A stretch of 52,083 nt of DNA from Candolleomyces eurysporus (Eukaryota; Basidiomycota; Agaricomycetes; Agaricales; Psathyrellaceae): positions 1-52,083 of the forward strand of contig JANBPK010000968.1 in the NCBI GenBank assembly GCA_027579435.1, written 5' to 3'. The position numbers and the translations under genes were made by a program. The notes below the pieces were generated by a model. That model was not told where the DNA came from, ran no database searches, and saw only the letters and a list, made by a program, of their open reading frames with translations. Of the stretch, positions 21,228-33,936 are shown one piece after another (position 1 is the stretch's first letter; the number at the start of each line of letters is the position of its first letter).

Positions 21228-21596
21228 TATGCACAAGGCCTGAGGATTTACTGGTATGCCAAGAAAAGTCTTTGCACCAGCAAAACCGCGGCCGATTGCA
21301 GACTCCACCGCAGATGGAAAGGAAATGCCCTGTACAGCGTGCGAGACGGCGAGCAGATGGCAGACGAAGGGCGTGGACGCTGCGCTGGACGACGAGGAGG
21401 GCAGGGGAGGGCGCAGAGAAACAGGGAAGCAGCAACGAATCTGCACTGAGCTCGGCCTGGCCCACAAGAATGCTGACTCAGCAACCATCAACAATCTCAC
21501 CCGATGCTATATTTGTCCCCTTGTCCCTTATACAGCCGGTCCCTTAGCCAGATAAGCACAATTATGTAGTCTAAAACGTCAACAGCAAAGGAAATC
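21228..21596. other. Intergenic region between SIN3 3' end and the membrane-protein start
   Basis: About 370 nt, GC-rich next to the ATG at 21227. A longer frame continues upstream of that ATG, but it lacks conserved features and I treat it as 5' UTR or promoter. The SIN3 3' UTR lies at the other end. Confidence 0.45.
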
Positions 21597-24500
21597 CTAT
21601 GGACTCAACCAGCGACTCCGTCTTCGCTCCTCATTCCAGGCTCGACCCCGTTCTCTCAGCATCTCGCCTTCCTCGCCGCTCCACCGCCTCACCAGCACGT
21701 CTTCACACCCCCCTTCGTAGACTAGCTTGTACGTGGGTAAGCTGATCCGTATCCGTGTGTGGTCATCTCTCAAAATAGTCGAGGCAGTGCTCCCCTCTTC
21801 GTTCCCCTGCGCACATCTAATAATAGTGATCAATACACAATCAGCACCTCCGCACCAGAAACGACAGTCTCACACCCACCGTCGCAAAAATACTGGAGAT
21901 ACTCGTGACTTGGCAGGCGGATCCCACTCGGTGGGATAGGTCATGACGTATGTATTGACATACTCTCGCCATCGCCGCCGCGAGCTACCATCTGTCTCGA
22001 TAGTCTCATCATCCTGGCTCGTCAACGAAACCCGTATGCTCTTCTTTTCCCGATCCTGAAACAAATAGAAAAGGTAACAATCAGAACCCCGAAATTATTT
22101 TCAACTTCGAAAATAAGATCCGTACGTACCCATTGGATTCGATAAAAATGGTCGTTCTCTGCAATATGCTTCTCCGCACTCCGGCGGTACCTCACAATAT
22201 CTTGCTTCGTGACGTGTTCGGACCCCTGTACGAGTTGGAGCAGAGTCCACAACTCTTGACATTTATGGTCTGACAGCACAATTTGAACCTATTATGAAAA
22301 AGGAGTATAAATAAAAATAACCGACAGAAAGCTGTAAAACGAACAACCCACCTGCTTGATAAGTGCTGCTATCAGCTTGTCCAACGTGAACAAATGATAA
22401 GCCTACAAAAATAGACCAACGGTTAGTACAAGTTTAGATCACCATCAGCCCGCGCAGTAGGCGCATCGAAGGCCGGAGTAAANCTATAATTAACAAAGCG
22501 GCCACATACCGTGGTGCCGAAGAACCATCGCATATGCTCCTCGAACGTCGCTAGATCCATCTCGTTATCAAACATCTTCTCGCATGCGTTGAGGAGATAC
22601 AAGTAGACCACGTTAGGCGTAGGCTCGCTTCCTGGTCGTTCACCCAGGGCTTCCATCGATTGTTGGAGCACAACCGAGGGTCCACTTGGGTCCACCAAGC
22701 CCAGCTCCAGAGCGGTTTCGTTCGCAAGCAACGGTGCATGCTTCTTCGCCGCAAGGTCTGCACCAATCTCTTTACACATCAGAAGCCTTGAATAGAGCAG
22801 CTATAAATGCGCAAAAGAAACAAGGTCGAGGGTCAGAAGGTAGCGTCATTAGTATAAGATTAGAGACATCACGTACCTGTAGTAACCGCAACAACGTATA
22901 GAACGTCGTATTTGCAAAGAAAGGCTTAATCGGGTCAGCTGCCTCCGAACCATCGTTGCCGCCACCGGCCTCCGCAGAGCCAGAAGCAACAGGCGCCTCC
23001 TTGATCCAAACATCAGGAATGACACGCCCATCTTCGTCTAGCTGAGCGAACCGACTCGCGTTCTCAGTGACGGGAGAAGGAGTAGCGGCTCTTGACCCTA
23101 TCCCAGAATTCGATCCACGAGTATTACTGCCAGCCGTAGTAGCACCACCCGTAGTAGTAGCAGTAGCAGCAGCATCCTTTCGGGAAGCCTTCTCTTGAGC
23201 CGTCTTGAGTAACTTCTTTCTCAAATCGCTCGCAGGAACGCCATTCGAGTGCCCGTTCGCCTGTGAGGTGGTACTTCCATTCGACCTTCTGCCGCTCCGC
23301 GAGCCGTCTCCTGTCCCCTGTCCTTCATGCGCTTCCTCCTCTGTAGCAGCAGCACCTCCGCCGTGGGCACTCGGAGCTCCTTCCAGAGGTCCACATGCAG
23401 CGTTAAACTCCGCCTCTGGGAAGTTGCAGAGCCGCGGAATGAATGCCCTAAGGAACTTGCCCACAGTCCTCCTCTCCTGCGGGCTATACTGCACTTGGGA
23501 CCGCTCCAGGAACGAATAAACAAGCTTGAGCGAGTCGAGCAGCACGCCGGTGTCGGCAAACGAGTACTCCAACTGATGGCCAATACTTCGCTTCGCAAAC
23601 GATTTTGCCGTCGCCGAGGCCCTGCCTCCGTTCTCGTCTTCCCAATCCTTGACCTGCTGCTCCTGGATAGCTTCAATATCCTGGACAAAGCATTTCGAAG
23701 TGATATTCTTCTTATCGTTCGTCTTGAAGCTGATCCCTTGGTGGTCAAGCGACTTGTAAAAGTTTTTCGAGTCCACCTCCCTCCATGTGCGACTAAACTC
23801 GCGCATCGCCCTCCTCCAATCTTCGTCCTTATGCTTCAACCGCGCAAGCACAACAGGCACAGCAACACTCGGCCCCTCCTGCATCGCCAGAATGATCTCG
23901 GCCGAGTTATCACGTCCATATATGCGCTTGATAGTGCGATGGTACAGCGACTTGCTGGACCCTCCGAAATCAGGCTTGAGCCTAAAGATAGCTCTCTCCT
24001 CCGGAGTCATCTCCTCGATACGCGCATTCAGGGGCTCCAATAACGCGATGGTCCTCGTCAGTGCCTCCAAATGCACATGATACTCGTGTCTCTCTTCCTC
24101 GCTCTTATGCAAAGCCTCTTCAAACGAGTTCTTCTTGTGCGCGACGAAGCCCGCTTCCTCCGAGGCCCAGGTAGGATGCGAGACCCAATCGTCGTTAAGC
24201 ACGGATCGGCACAATTCATCTCGCCCTGAACACGCCAAGCGGATCTCCTAAGCGACATGAAAGCGAAACGCGTGACTCGGGTCAGCTTCCATTGGTAGGA
24301 TAGAGAAGGACAAGGGCGACGCACCGATTCAGGCAGCCTACGATAGCTGGGTCCCTCTCCATCATCCACGGGTTGAGGCGCGCAGGCATCAGGGGCTTGC
24401 GTCCGAATGCTCCCAGGGGGTCCATAATCAAGCGGGTTCTCCATCCTCTCATCCCACCCCACCACATCCTTGAACTCGGCCAGTAGGTTCTCTTCGCCCA

Positions 24501-26218
24501 AAAACACCTTTGCCCTTTCAACGAGCGTTGGAATGTCGATGATATCCTTGAAGAATAGACTGAGCAGCTTCAAAAACTCTTCATACATCTCTTTGCTCTC
24601 CAGAGCCCTCTTGGCCCGATCGAAAAACATCAGCTTGTCGACAGGCGCGGTGTGCACGGGCGGTTGCTGCACAGCGGGTGGGTACATGTGCGACTGCGGG
24701 GGCGGCGAGCGAGGCGGGATATGGGGAGAAAACGATGGCGATCCGGTGTCAGGTAGATGGTGGTGCTTGACCTTCTTCGTTTGCTACTCGCCCCAAGTCA
24801 GACCCCCTTTCATGAAAGAATTGAAACGAAACGCACGCGAGATGGAGCAGCCTTGGGCATTGGTGCGGGCGTTGGTTCCTTGTCCGTCCTCTTCTTCCTC
24901 TTCGCGGGCGCGACCTTCTTCGCAGGCTGGGGACTCGGGGGTGCTTGTTGGTGCTGCTGGGCCCACATCTGGTTGGCCATCATCTGCGCGTCCTGTTGCA
25001 GAACCCCGCCGCCCACCGCCTCTGGACAAAATTTTGAAACTCGTGTACGAGGTCGGGTGCACCCTTGAAGAGCATCTTGACTTGCTCATAAACTTGGTTC
25101 TGCGAAAAACGATCAAAATAAGAAATGCGGTCACGAGGGAGAGAGAAAAAGGGTTGGTGATGGAATGCATTCCGTGTCCGCCGCGCAAAGATCATAATAG
25201 TACTCACGTCCTGCGAATTTTTGCCCTCCCGCTGGTATGTCTGCAATATATCCAAGAATTGCTTGTAGGTGCTCTGGTCGTCGGTGTATCGAGCCTTGAT
25301 CCTGTTCAAGTACTGAATCGCGTGGTTGAACTCGCTCGGCGGCCCCGGTTCGAGTGCTGGTCCACCGGCGCCATTATTCTTGTGGAGGTTGCCCAGGAAC
25401 GAGGCCGCAGTGGTCTGCTGTTGGAATCCGGGGGAAAAGCTTGCTGGATCATGGTAACCGTGAGGCGTCAAGGCCCTTGCAGGGCCTGCGAGTATGGGAG
25501 GAACACCGGGATAGACGAGACCGGGCCCCGCGAGGGCTGGCATCTCGCGGGTCGTTCGACTGAGGATGACGTTGGTGCCGGTTGACTGTGTGGTAGTGCC
25601 CATGGGTGTCGTTACTGTAATGGTGTGGTCGTGGTCTGGCGAAATATCTATCCGGTATCCTTGGGGCAGGAAAGTGTTGAAACCTTGGATGAGAGCTGGG
25701 TTTCCGTGGAAGAGCTGCGAAACGCGCTGGATGACGCCAGGCGTATCAATGCTGTAGAACAAACATCAGGCAACGGCAAAGAAGAGAGCAAAGAACACGC
25801 ACGCTTGGCTCTTAAAGTCCTTCATAATATCCAAAAATTGATTGTAGACATCAGGCTTTTCCTGGAACTGGTTCTTGACTGCATCGAGGTACCCGAGGGC
25901 GTCGGTGACGTTGAGGGGCCGGCTCATCTGGTCGACACTCATTGCCAGGCTGGTGGTCGTAGCTGACAGCGGCGCTCCCGGGAGGAATGCGTCTGGAAGG
26001 AGGAGGTGGGAGGGTGGAAGCGGCGGCAGGACAATCCTGGGATGGGAAGAGGAAGAGTTGTGGTGTTGGCTCGCTGGTTGTTCGGACGCCATCCCAAAAA
26101 AGTGTGGCCCTGATGATGGAGGCCTCGGACCTGTTCTCGCCACTTTAAGCGCCTCGTCCATCGCAGGTCCTCCACCGCTGCCTTCAACCGTGCTTAATCC
26201 GCCAGAATACTCCGACAT
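21597..26218 (-). CDS. SIN3: SIN3 transcriptional co-repressor (histone deacetylase scaffold)
   Basis: Ten exons: 26218-25803, 25751-25208, 25099-24837, 24783-24325, 24247-22877, 22800-22510, 22402-22352, 22288-22130, 22055-21880 and 21816-21597; about 1316 residues. Order: PAH1 (about 99-175; VYNQFLDIMKDF, LIQGFNTFLPQG), PAH2 (about 278-350; YKQFLDILQTY, KGAPDLVHEF), a basic Lys/Arg/Pro linker, PAH3 (about 455-520; MYEEFLKLLSLF), the HDAC-interaction domain (CRSVLNDDWVSHPTWASEE; HVHLEALTRTIALLEPLN; IKRIYGRD), then the Sin3 C-terminal region (FFGTTAYHLFTLDKLI). It scaffolds Rpd3-type deacetylases and binds repressors in the nucleus. The exon sum is 3950 nt, one short of a multiple of three. 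The break is in exon 3 after PAH2 near 25023-25036, next to A4/T4 runs, where FxPEAVGGG resumes in another frame; a one-base assembly error is likely. Confidence 0.92.
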
Positions 26219-27334
26219 GGTCTCGAGAATGAAAATCTGAGCAGGAGGCCATGGAGCTATGACGACGGAAGCAAATCACATTGTGGGAATCCGCCTCGAT
26301 CTAATCTGATAATTTTGCTGGCCTGGCCAGGGCCATCAACTGGACTAATATCTTCATTCATGCCTTCAACNAAAAAAACGGCGAGTCATACGAGTAAAAT
26401 TGTCGTGCTATCGCAACAAGGAAGCTGCTTTCCACTTGTGCCAATATTCACGCCGATACAACCGCGGGACGGATGCTGGTGAACCAGCCAATTAGTTGCA
26501 ATGAGGTTTCAAATTTTCACTATTACGCATTCTTGTCAAAGCCACCAATTCATTCTCGGCCTTGGGGGCGTTCAAAATTACGTGCTTTGATCGTTTTCTT
26601 CAAACTTGCCCAGAAGCTCTCTGACTAGCCCAATATGTGAAGAGGTACCTCGCAAACCGATCAGCGTGTAGCTTGCCCATGGCTTCAGCACGGTTTTCCT
26701 TGCTAACCCACCTAAAATACTTCCCAGAGTAGGTATATTGCACGACCGCCCAACCCCCACAATTCATTTTTTCTTCGTCTCTCCAGGCAACGTCGCCCAA
26801 AATGGACCATCTCTTGTGCCATTCCCGAGGTCCAGTTTGGAAATTTCCCTTGCATGGCATGTGCCTTTCCGATTGGTGTGAACCGAGAGGGTGCGCGACT
26901 GATGGTCGGGATACCAGCAGATGAATTTTCGTAGGTCCTCAGTGTTGGAGAGATATCTGACTCTGGGATGAAAGCATCAGTTGCTCGAAGAAAACTTTAG
27001 TGACCGAACCGCGCTCCACATGCGAGTGTTAGATCATGGTGCCGTACTGCGAAGGATGGGTTCAACTAGTGGAGGTAGAAGCGAAGCAAGTTCTACAAGG
27101 ATGGTGGCCAGCCAGCAGAATAAGATCTAGCCATAGAGCCTGCACAGTATTGAGTGTGGGGAAAGCGGGGAAAGGCTCGGTATGACGTATGATCAGAGCC
27201 GCATATGGCCGGAGCTTGTAACAGCTTGTTACGCGCCCAAGCTCCGGTCGGTTAGCTTTCCTTCTTCAACATTCATTGCTTTCTTTACTGCTCTCCACGT
27301 TGAAGTATACCTCAATCTCAGACCAAAGACCAAG
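26219..27334. other. Divergent intergenic region between SIN3 and MCC-alpha
   Basis: About 1.1 kb. A minus-strand frame at 26600-26860 has no recognisable homology and no splice partners, so I do not call it a gene. A 10-bp inverted repeat CCGGAGCTTG/CAAGCTCCGG lies at 27209-27218 and 27238-27247, about 90-125 nt before the MCC-alpha ATG. Confidence 0.5.
27209..27247. promoter_or_regulatory. 10-bp inverted repeat upstream of MCC-alpha
   Basis: Perfect arms CCGGAGCTTG and CAAGCTCCGG separated by 19 nt. The ends are CGG/CCG-containing, as in many fungal Zn2Cys6 factor sites. A regulatory role is inference. Confidence 0.35.
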
Positions 27335-30300
27335 ATGATACCAGCCCAACGCGCCTCAACCTCTAAGCGCCTCTCAGGGGTTCTCCATAACCTGGCCAAG
27401 AATGCGAACAGCCAGAGCCGAGTGGGAGCATCCACCGCCAACGGGGCACGCGCTATCTCGACTCTCAAACCGGGTGCTACGACCGGAGGACGTGTAGCAG
27501 CTGTGAGAGGGTACAAGAAGAAGGATACCTTGCAGTTGGGACAGATTCACTACTATGCAACTGCTGCAGGTGTGTTCCGAGATTCGATGTATCGAAAATC
27601 CCTGTGCTGACCCTTGTGCCGTCGAATAGGCGAAGCATCTGCAAAGCTCGTTCGACGACCTCACTTTGACAAGATTCTCATTGCCAACAGGTCGGAGCCG
27701 ACCCCTCTTTCTTCAAAGCGCAGGGTGACTGACGTTGAACAAACAGAGGAGAAATCGCGTGCCGTGTTATTCGCACCGCGAGGAAGCTAGGCATCAAGAC
27801 TGTTGCAGTCTACAGCGACGTGGACAAGGATTCGTTGCATGTCAAGCTGGTGAGCCTATATTGCCCTAGATATGAGGGGGACAGTGCCTGACGGATAACC
27901 TCCCTACGTAGGCGGATGAGGCGTATAACATTGGACCAGCTCCCTCGGCGGAGAGTTATGTGGGTTGCTGCATTCAAACGTATACTAGGAGAATGCTCAT
28001 TCCCCCGCCCTCTCTCTCTCTTCAGCTTCGCATGGACAAGATAATCGAAGTTTGCAAGAAGAGTGGTGCTCAAGCTATCCACCCTGGGTACGCATTCCGT
28101 TCATCCATTCCGGACTTCATTCACTCACGAAACCGATCTCCAGCTATGGCTTCCTGAGCGAGAACGCGACATTCGCAGAACGTCTAGAGGCAGAAGGGAT
28201 CGTGTTCATTGGTCCACCAGCCAGCGCGATTGTTAGCATGGGCTCCAAGAGGTCCGTCCGTCCCTGTCGCGCTCCATGCTGCCCGTCCATGTGATTGACT
28301 CTGACAACATGCTTTACCCATCAGCGAATCCAAGAACATCATGTCAGGTTCGTAAATCGCATGTGTGGCCTGTCAAAGCAGCCGAATTAACTTGACCACT
28401 TTGTTTAGACGCGGGAGTACCTTGTGTTCCTGGGTATCATGGAAGCAACCAAGATCCCGACTTCTTGTTCAGTGAATCGCAGAAGATAGGTAATGAACTC
28501 TTTTCTCGATCTCCCGAGTAATCATGCTGAAAGTATCTATGTCAGGCTTCCCCGTTCTGATTAAAGCCATCCACGGAGGCGGTGGCAAAGGAATGCGAAC
28601 AGTCTTGGAACCCACCAAAGAGGCATTCAATGAAGCACTGCTATCTGCAAAGCGAGAGTCCCTCAAGTCCTTCGGAAATGATACCGTCCTAGTAGAGAAA
28701 TACATCCAGAGGCCTAGACACGTCGAAGTGCAAGTATTCGCAGACACATTGGGGAACGCGGTGAGTCTCTGGGAACGAGATTGCTCCGTCCAGAGGCGCA
28801 ATCAGAAGATCATCGAAGAGGTGTGTTATACTTGTTCATTTGATCTCGCGCTCCTCTTACAACGGATTTCTAGGCACCTGCTCCTGGTCTCTCACCTGAA
28901 CTTAGGGCCAACCTGAGCGAAAAAGCTATTGCAGCTGCTCGGGCTGTGAACTATGTCGGAGCTGGGACTGTCGAGTTTATCTTTGACAACGATACCGAGG
29001 ACTTCTACTTTATGGAAATGTACGTTCTGCCATCATACAGTATTCTAGCAGTGAAAGCTAATATTCCAAATACTAGGAATACTCGTCTCCAGGTAGAACA
29101 CCCTGTCACCGAGATGATCACCGGCCTCGATCTCGTGGAATGGCAATTGGAGGTGGCAGCCGGCAACCCCATCCCTCTTTCTCAATCCTCGATTCCCCTG
29201 GTCGGCCACGCCTTCGAGGCGCGTATCTACGCCGAGAACCCACGCAACAACTTCCTCCCTGACTCTGGAACCCTTCTCTACCTTTCAACTCCTGAACCCA
29301 CTCACATTTTCGCACCCGAGTTTACCACCGCTCCTGAACTTGGTGCTCAAGGTTCTTCCTCTTCATTGGCAGTAGAACCGGTCGAGTCGCCATTCTCCCC
29401 TGCCCTTCGAATTGAACAAGGATTCACGCAGGGTGCTCAGATTGGCGTCTTCTATGACCCGATGATTGCCAAAGTCGTCGTACATGGAAAGGACAGGACA
29501 GAGGCGTTAAGAATGCTTCGTAAAGCTCTGGACGAATACCATGTTGTCGGGGTTTCTACTAATGTTGAGTTTTTGAGGACTCTGGCGGGGAATCGTGCGT
29601 TTATTGATGCGGACGTTGAGACTGGATTTATTCCGGTGAGTACTTTCTTCCTTCTTATTTCTTCGCAATTGGCGATATCCTAAACGCACTTCCCTTACAG
29701 AAACATTTCGATGAACTCTTCCCACCACTCGAAGAACCCAGCGCCGCAGTTCTAGCTCAAGCGGCTCTTTACGTCGTCTTACGCGATGCCGTTCCAACCT
29801 CTTCAGGCCCAGCATCTCCATGGACCTCACTCGCCTCTAGACGATTCGGCGGAGACAAATCACGTCGTTTGATTACACTACAAACAGACGACACTCTTAA
29901 CACCACCATCACCGCTGAGGTATGCACCATCGACGGGCAGAACTTTGACATCACCATCACCTCTCCTGCTAATGGCACCACGCACTTCGCTGGGGTCCCA
30001 GCGCAGCTGGTAGCGGACAAGACGACGCTCAAGACGACGTTGGAAGGAAGAGGGCTGAAGACGACTGTTGTTTCTCAGCCTCCTCCGCCTGCGCTGCCCG
30101 CTTCCCAGTCGCACAGTACCATGGAAAGGATACACCTCTTCGCTGACGGACATCGAACTTCCCTCGTCCTGCCCTCGCCCAAATGGCTTCTATCCCTCAG
30201 CGAAGACGTGCTGAACGCGCATAAGGGCGGTCTTAGAGCTCCGATGCCCTCCTTGGTAGTGGAAGTACGAGTCAAGCCCGGCGAGAGGGTGGAGAAGGGC

Positions 30301-30462
30301 CAAGCGGTGGTGGTGTTAGAGAGTATGAAGACGGAGACGGTGCTGAGGGCTGATGTGGCGGGTGTTGTGAAGAGTGTTGGGTGCAAGAATGGGGAGATGG
30401 TCGAGGAGGGTCGGGAGCTTGTGGATATTGAGCCTGAAGTGGAGGAGGGAGAATCGTCGTAG
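27335..30462 (+). CDS. Methylcrotonoyl-CoA carboxylase alpha (biotin) subunit
   Basis: Twelve exons: 27335-27569, 27630-27690, 27747-27849, 27912-27959, 28026-28087, 28144-28251, 28325-28347 (23 nt), 28409-28489, 28546-28820, 28874-29019, 29077-29635 and 29701-30462; 2463 nt and 820 residues. A Ser/Arg/Ala-rich N-terminus of about 80 residues suggests mitochondrial import. Biotin carboxylase domain: [50 protein letters not shown]-grasp loop HGGGGKGM and [12 protein letters not shown]. The C-terminal biotinyl domain carries VLESMKTE, with the biotinylated Lys at about 777. With a separate beta subunit it carboxylates 3-methylcrotonyl-CoA in mitochondrial leucine breakdown. Pyruvate and acetyl-CoA carboxylases are ruled out by length and by the absence of a carboxyltransferase domain. 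Propionyl-CoA carboxylase is the main alternative, but the Val/Leu-rich biotin context and fungal gene content favour MCC. Confidence 0.9.
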
Positions 30463-30549
30463 TATGATCGTGTGTATTCTAATATATCTAGTGTGTCCTG
30501 CGTGCATTTGTAGAGAATGAGCCTTTCATGGAATGCAAAAGTCATCTCA

Positions 30550-32028
30550 TCAAGACCCGAGCTGAACCCCCCCGCCAGGTGTGGGCGTTAGAGCAGGCGG
30601 AGGAGGAGGACCTAACTCCTTTTCAAAGTCCTTCGGCAAGAGTGGTGCACGAGATGTTGGTGGCTCGGGATTTTGAGTGTTGGGAGGGGTGACGAGAGTA
30701 GTCGAAGGAGCTTGCTCTGTCGAAGAAGCCTCTTCCAAATCACCCTCGTCGATGACAAAGGACGAAGGCAGCATTCGCCGTTGTCTAGGAGGGTTTTCCT
30801 CAATAGCCCTGACAATTTCTTTGAATTCTTCTTCGCCGGTCCAAGTTCCCACAAAGTCGTTCATGGCTTCGAAGCCCTTTCCCTGTGAGAGGGCAGATCT
30901 CAGTGCAGTAGATTCTGCCTTCGTAACAGTGACTCGTTTTCCTTTGAATTGGGCGACACAGAACTTTGTGAGGCTCCAGTGGTGTCCGAAGTACTTGGCC
31001 TAGAAATGAGTCAGTACCTGTTGGCTATGGCTATGCAGCGTTCGAAGCACATACCAGTCGGAAGTACGCAGGCATAAGCGTAGTCTCGACGTCGACCAAA
31101 GGTGTTGGAGAGAAGCAGGATGGATTAGCCTCTGCACCACGAGCAATCATCACAGAGCTCGCCCCGGTCACCCTTCTGACGCGTTTGGCGTCCTCGAAAT
31201 TTTCGCAATCCCCGTTCTCAATAACTGCAATCCCCTTGCCCATCTTGTCAACGAACTCTACGATCTCTCGTAGCCTTCCGATGACCGCAGCGTCCTTCTC
31301 CCTCATATTCCGTGTTCGACAGTGAACAGTCAANGCACTGATACCTGTATTCACAATCCGCTCTACAAGCTTGAGGGTATCTTCTTGACTGGGTAGCAGC
31401 CGAATTTTAGCTGTGACAGTAATTTCGGGAGGCATGGCCTGCCTCAGAGCGGTAAGAATGGAGCAGAGCAAGTCGGGATTGGTGAGCAAAGCAGCACCCA
31501 TGCCCGCATGTGTCGAGAAAGGTTTAGGGCACCCGCAATTCAAGTCGATTCCGGAGACATCTTGCTGGACGACTTTGGCAGCTTGGACAGCCAGCTCGGG
31601 NTCNGCTGAGCCGATTTGNAANATGAGGTAGGGCTTTTCGATGGGGTGGGTNGTGAATACGGCGCGAGAGACTCCGTTGTAGGATATGACTCCGGTTACA
31701 GCTGTAAATGAATGAGTCACTNGTAGACGTCAAAGCAAATTGTATGACGCACGATCGACTTCACGAGTAGTGTGTAGCATGGCCTTNTCCACCATTTCTG
31801 GACCCCATACGAGAGTTGCACCGTGCTTCAAAGAAAACAGGCGAGTTGGAACTAAATTCTGGTAAATAAAGCCAGGACTTTCCTTCTATGCATGTAGCAC
31901 TTACGACAACCTGAGCGCACCATAGGAGCCAAAAAGAGACCGTTTTTAAAGTCTTCCTTAGTCAAATGGTCGATTTTCTGTCTCTTTGCCTCTCTAGGAG
32001 ATGGCGATACGGAGCGAGGTCGAGCCAT
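30550..32028 (-). CDS. DUS2: tRNA-dihydrouridine synthase, Dus2 type
   Basis: Four exons: 32028-31911, 31851-31753, 31701-31055 and 30999-30550; 1314 nt and 437 residues. FMN-binding TIM-barrel signs: LFLAPMVRS at the start, IFQIGSADPELAVQAA, the catalytic motif LNCGCPKPFSTHAGMG (Cys about 130, as in the Dus2 NxGCP motif), ITVTAKIRLL, ALTVHCRTRN and IENGDCENFEDA. Dus2 reduces U20 in the D-loop of cytosolic tRNAs using NADPH and FMN. The C-terminal 100 residues are Pro-rich and probably disordered. The ATG at 32028 is preferred because it precedes a short basic leader (REAKRQKIDHL) typical of the family. An upstream in-frame ATG at 32136 would add 36 residues and cannot be excluded. It is head-to-head with the F-box gene at 32205, only 176 nt between starts. 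Confidence 0.86.
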
Positions 32029-32204
32029 ATTGAAGATGTCCCTGAACGACTGGGCAAAGTCCTTTACCCACCGACGCATGAGATGAAAGAGCAAGGAGTC
32101 AGTGGCAGACTCATTTGCCGGCGGCAAGCAAAACAAAGCATCAAATTCAAAGTCCGCAGATAGACGGGGCCACCAAACATGATCGTCTTTCTCTCCTCCG
32201 AGCC

Positions 32205-33936
32205 ATGTCCTCTCCAGCCCGAAACGCCGTCCTCGGAAATCAAGAGCTCGTGAATCTCATTNTTGAAAATTTCAAATTGTGGGAGGTAACAGAACTACCT
32301 CAGGGTCGGAAAATCAGCAATGGTCCAGGGAAGCAATTGCTCAACCTTGCTCTGACCTGCAAGTCCTTCGAAGACCCCGCTTTATCGCGCCTATGGATCC
32401 ACCAGAACGATCTAACGCCCCTAATAAAAATGCTTCCAGGACTGGAAGTATTGACGAATTCCGGGGTCAACTCGTATGTGAGTGCACAGCCTGACGCGAG
32501 AAATTGCTCCTTACAGTATTTGTCTTCAGTACTTTCATGGGACGATTTCGCAGAACTCTAGGCTTCTAAGCTACGCGTCTAGAGTACGCCGCTTCCACTA
32601 TATCACCCTCGATTCCTTGTCCCTCCCATCCATCACAATTTCACCCCAAGCCTATGTCCTGCTCATGGCCGAACTTCGAGGAAACCCGCTGTTCCCAAAT
32701 CTTCGCGAGTTCACTTCAAATCTCCGTGGCGACACTATGCAATCGTTTTTAACGGACCTTCCCTTCATCCTCTCGCAATCGGTGAAGACGGCCCGCTTCT
32801 CTGGAAAAGGGTTGACAAGTCCGGTCTTCGCGAAACAGTGTCTTCAAGTCATCTCCTCGCACTGGTCGGATTCTTTGAGGCACTTATCCATCAAAGACAG
32901 GATCCATGATGTTCCTTCCCCCGTCCTTGACGCTCTCGCTTTAATGACGAATTTAGAAACTCTAGACCTTCAAATCCCTCAGAGCAATGGCGTTGAACCA
33001 GAAACGCTGGTCAAGCTTGGAAAGGCTCTCACCAGGCTCACATCGCTTACCCTCGATCTGCATTTCCCTCTCCATCAGTCTCCCCGCTACTCGGTTGGAC
33101 GTGACGACGGAGAGTCGCAACACGGACTGTTCCCCAGCCTCAACGACGTTCATATATACGCACGATGCAACGATTTTGTTTGCCAATGCACACCTCCGTT
33201 CCTAGCCGACAAAGCAACCTCGCTGGAAGTCATTCTAGTGGCGGACATCGAAACTTCTGACTTTTTATCGCCCCTCGTGTCTGCCTTTTCCAAATCCAAG
33301 CTCAAGAGCGTCAAAATTCAAAACGCGAAGCGTGATCTCATCTACCCGATTCTCGCCATTGCTCCCTTCCTCCGGCGTTTTCCATTGGAGAAATTCGAGT
33401 TCGACCTTGGTACGGACCCCGCTTCCAATGTCGACGAGCAAGGAGTTGGGGCCCTTCTCGATGCGGCCTTTGGTTTGGGCCATTCTAGAATTTCTATCGG
33501 CCATGAGAGAGAAGACGCAGCTCCCAATACTCTTCGACATCTCGTGATGTGGAATAACTCTCTACTCAAAGAATCGAACCTGCCTTTCCTTACAAGTGTA
33601 GCCGAGAACGACATCGGGCTAGAACGACTTTCTGCAGAACTTGGGCTGGAGACCCTCAAAGGACCCGAAGTATCTGACCTTTTGTCAGAATGGCGCAAAG
33701 CTCCACCATCTCGAAGCACCCTTCGGTATCTTGACATTCTCTATACCAGCATCGGAAACATTCACGGAAAGACGTATGTCGACATGGCCAAGCTGTTGGA
33801 TTTAATGTTCCCCCAGCTCATTTCAATTCGACCGTATGACGTAGATGAAGACAGTCCGGATTGGAGAGGTACTTGGTGGCTCATCGAGTATCTTCGGCTG
33901 GGGTGTAAAGAGCGGAGACTGTCTTCTAAGAGTTAA
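32205..33936 (+). CDS. F-box-like / leucine-rich repeat protein, tandem copy 1
   Basis: Two exons: 32205-32477 and 32530-33936; 1680 nt and 559 residues. The N-terminus has an F-box-like helical motif (NQELVNLI, then LLNLALTCKSFEDPALSRLW), followed by irregular leucine-rich segments (LETLDLQIPQSNG; LTSLTLDLHFPLHQ). Fungal F-box proteins of this kind recruit targets to SCF ubiquitin ligases by binding Skp1; binding here is inferred only from the motif. A CQCTPPFL stretch near the middle is shared by all three tandem copies, as is a C-terminal Trp-Trp-Leu motif (TWWLIEYLRLGC). The intron after the F-box region is at the same place in all three copies. One N falls in exon 1 without breaking the frame. 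Confidence 0.8.

Noticed and set aside
20913..21500. Longer minus-strand frame starting near 21500
   Set aside because: Its end diverges from the exon that splices to 20744 only because of the N at 21131; residues before the ATG at 21227 show no conserved features.
26600..26860. Possible gene in the SIN3/MCC-alpha intergenic region
   Set aside because: 86 residues without homology I can see, no splice partners, and no support from neighbouring frames.
27335..30462. Pyruvate carboxylase or acetyl-CoA carboxylase
   Set aside because: Length (820 residues) and the direct step from biotin carboxylase to biotinyl domain without a carboxyltransferase exclude both.
32029..32136. Upstream in-frame ATG extending DUS2 by 36 residues
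   Set aside because: It would run to within 70 nt of the divergent F-box start and adds no family feature; kept only as an alternative start.
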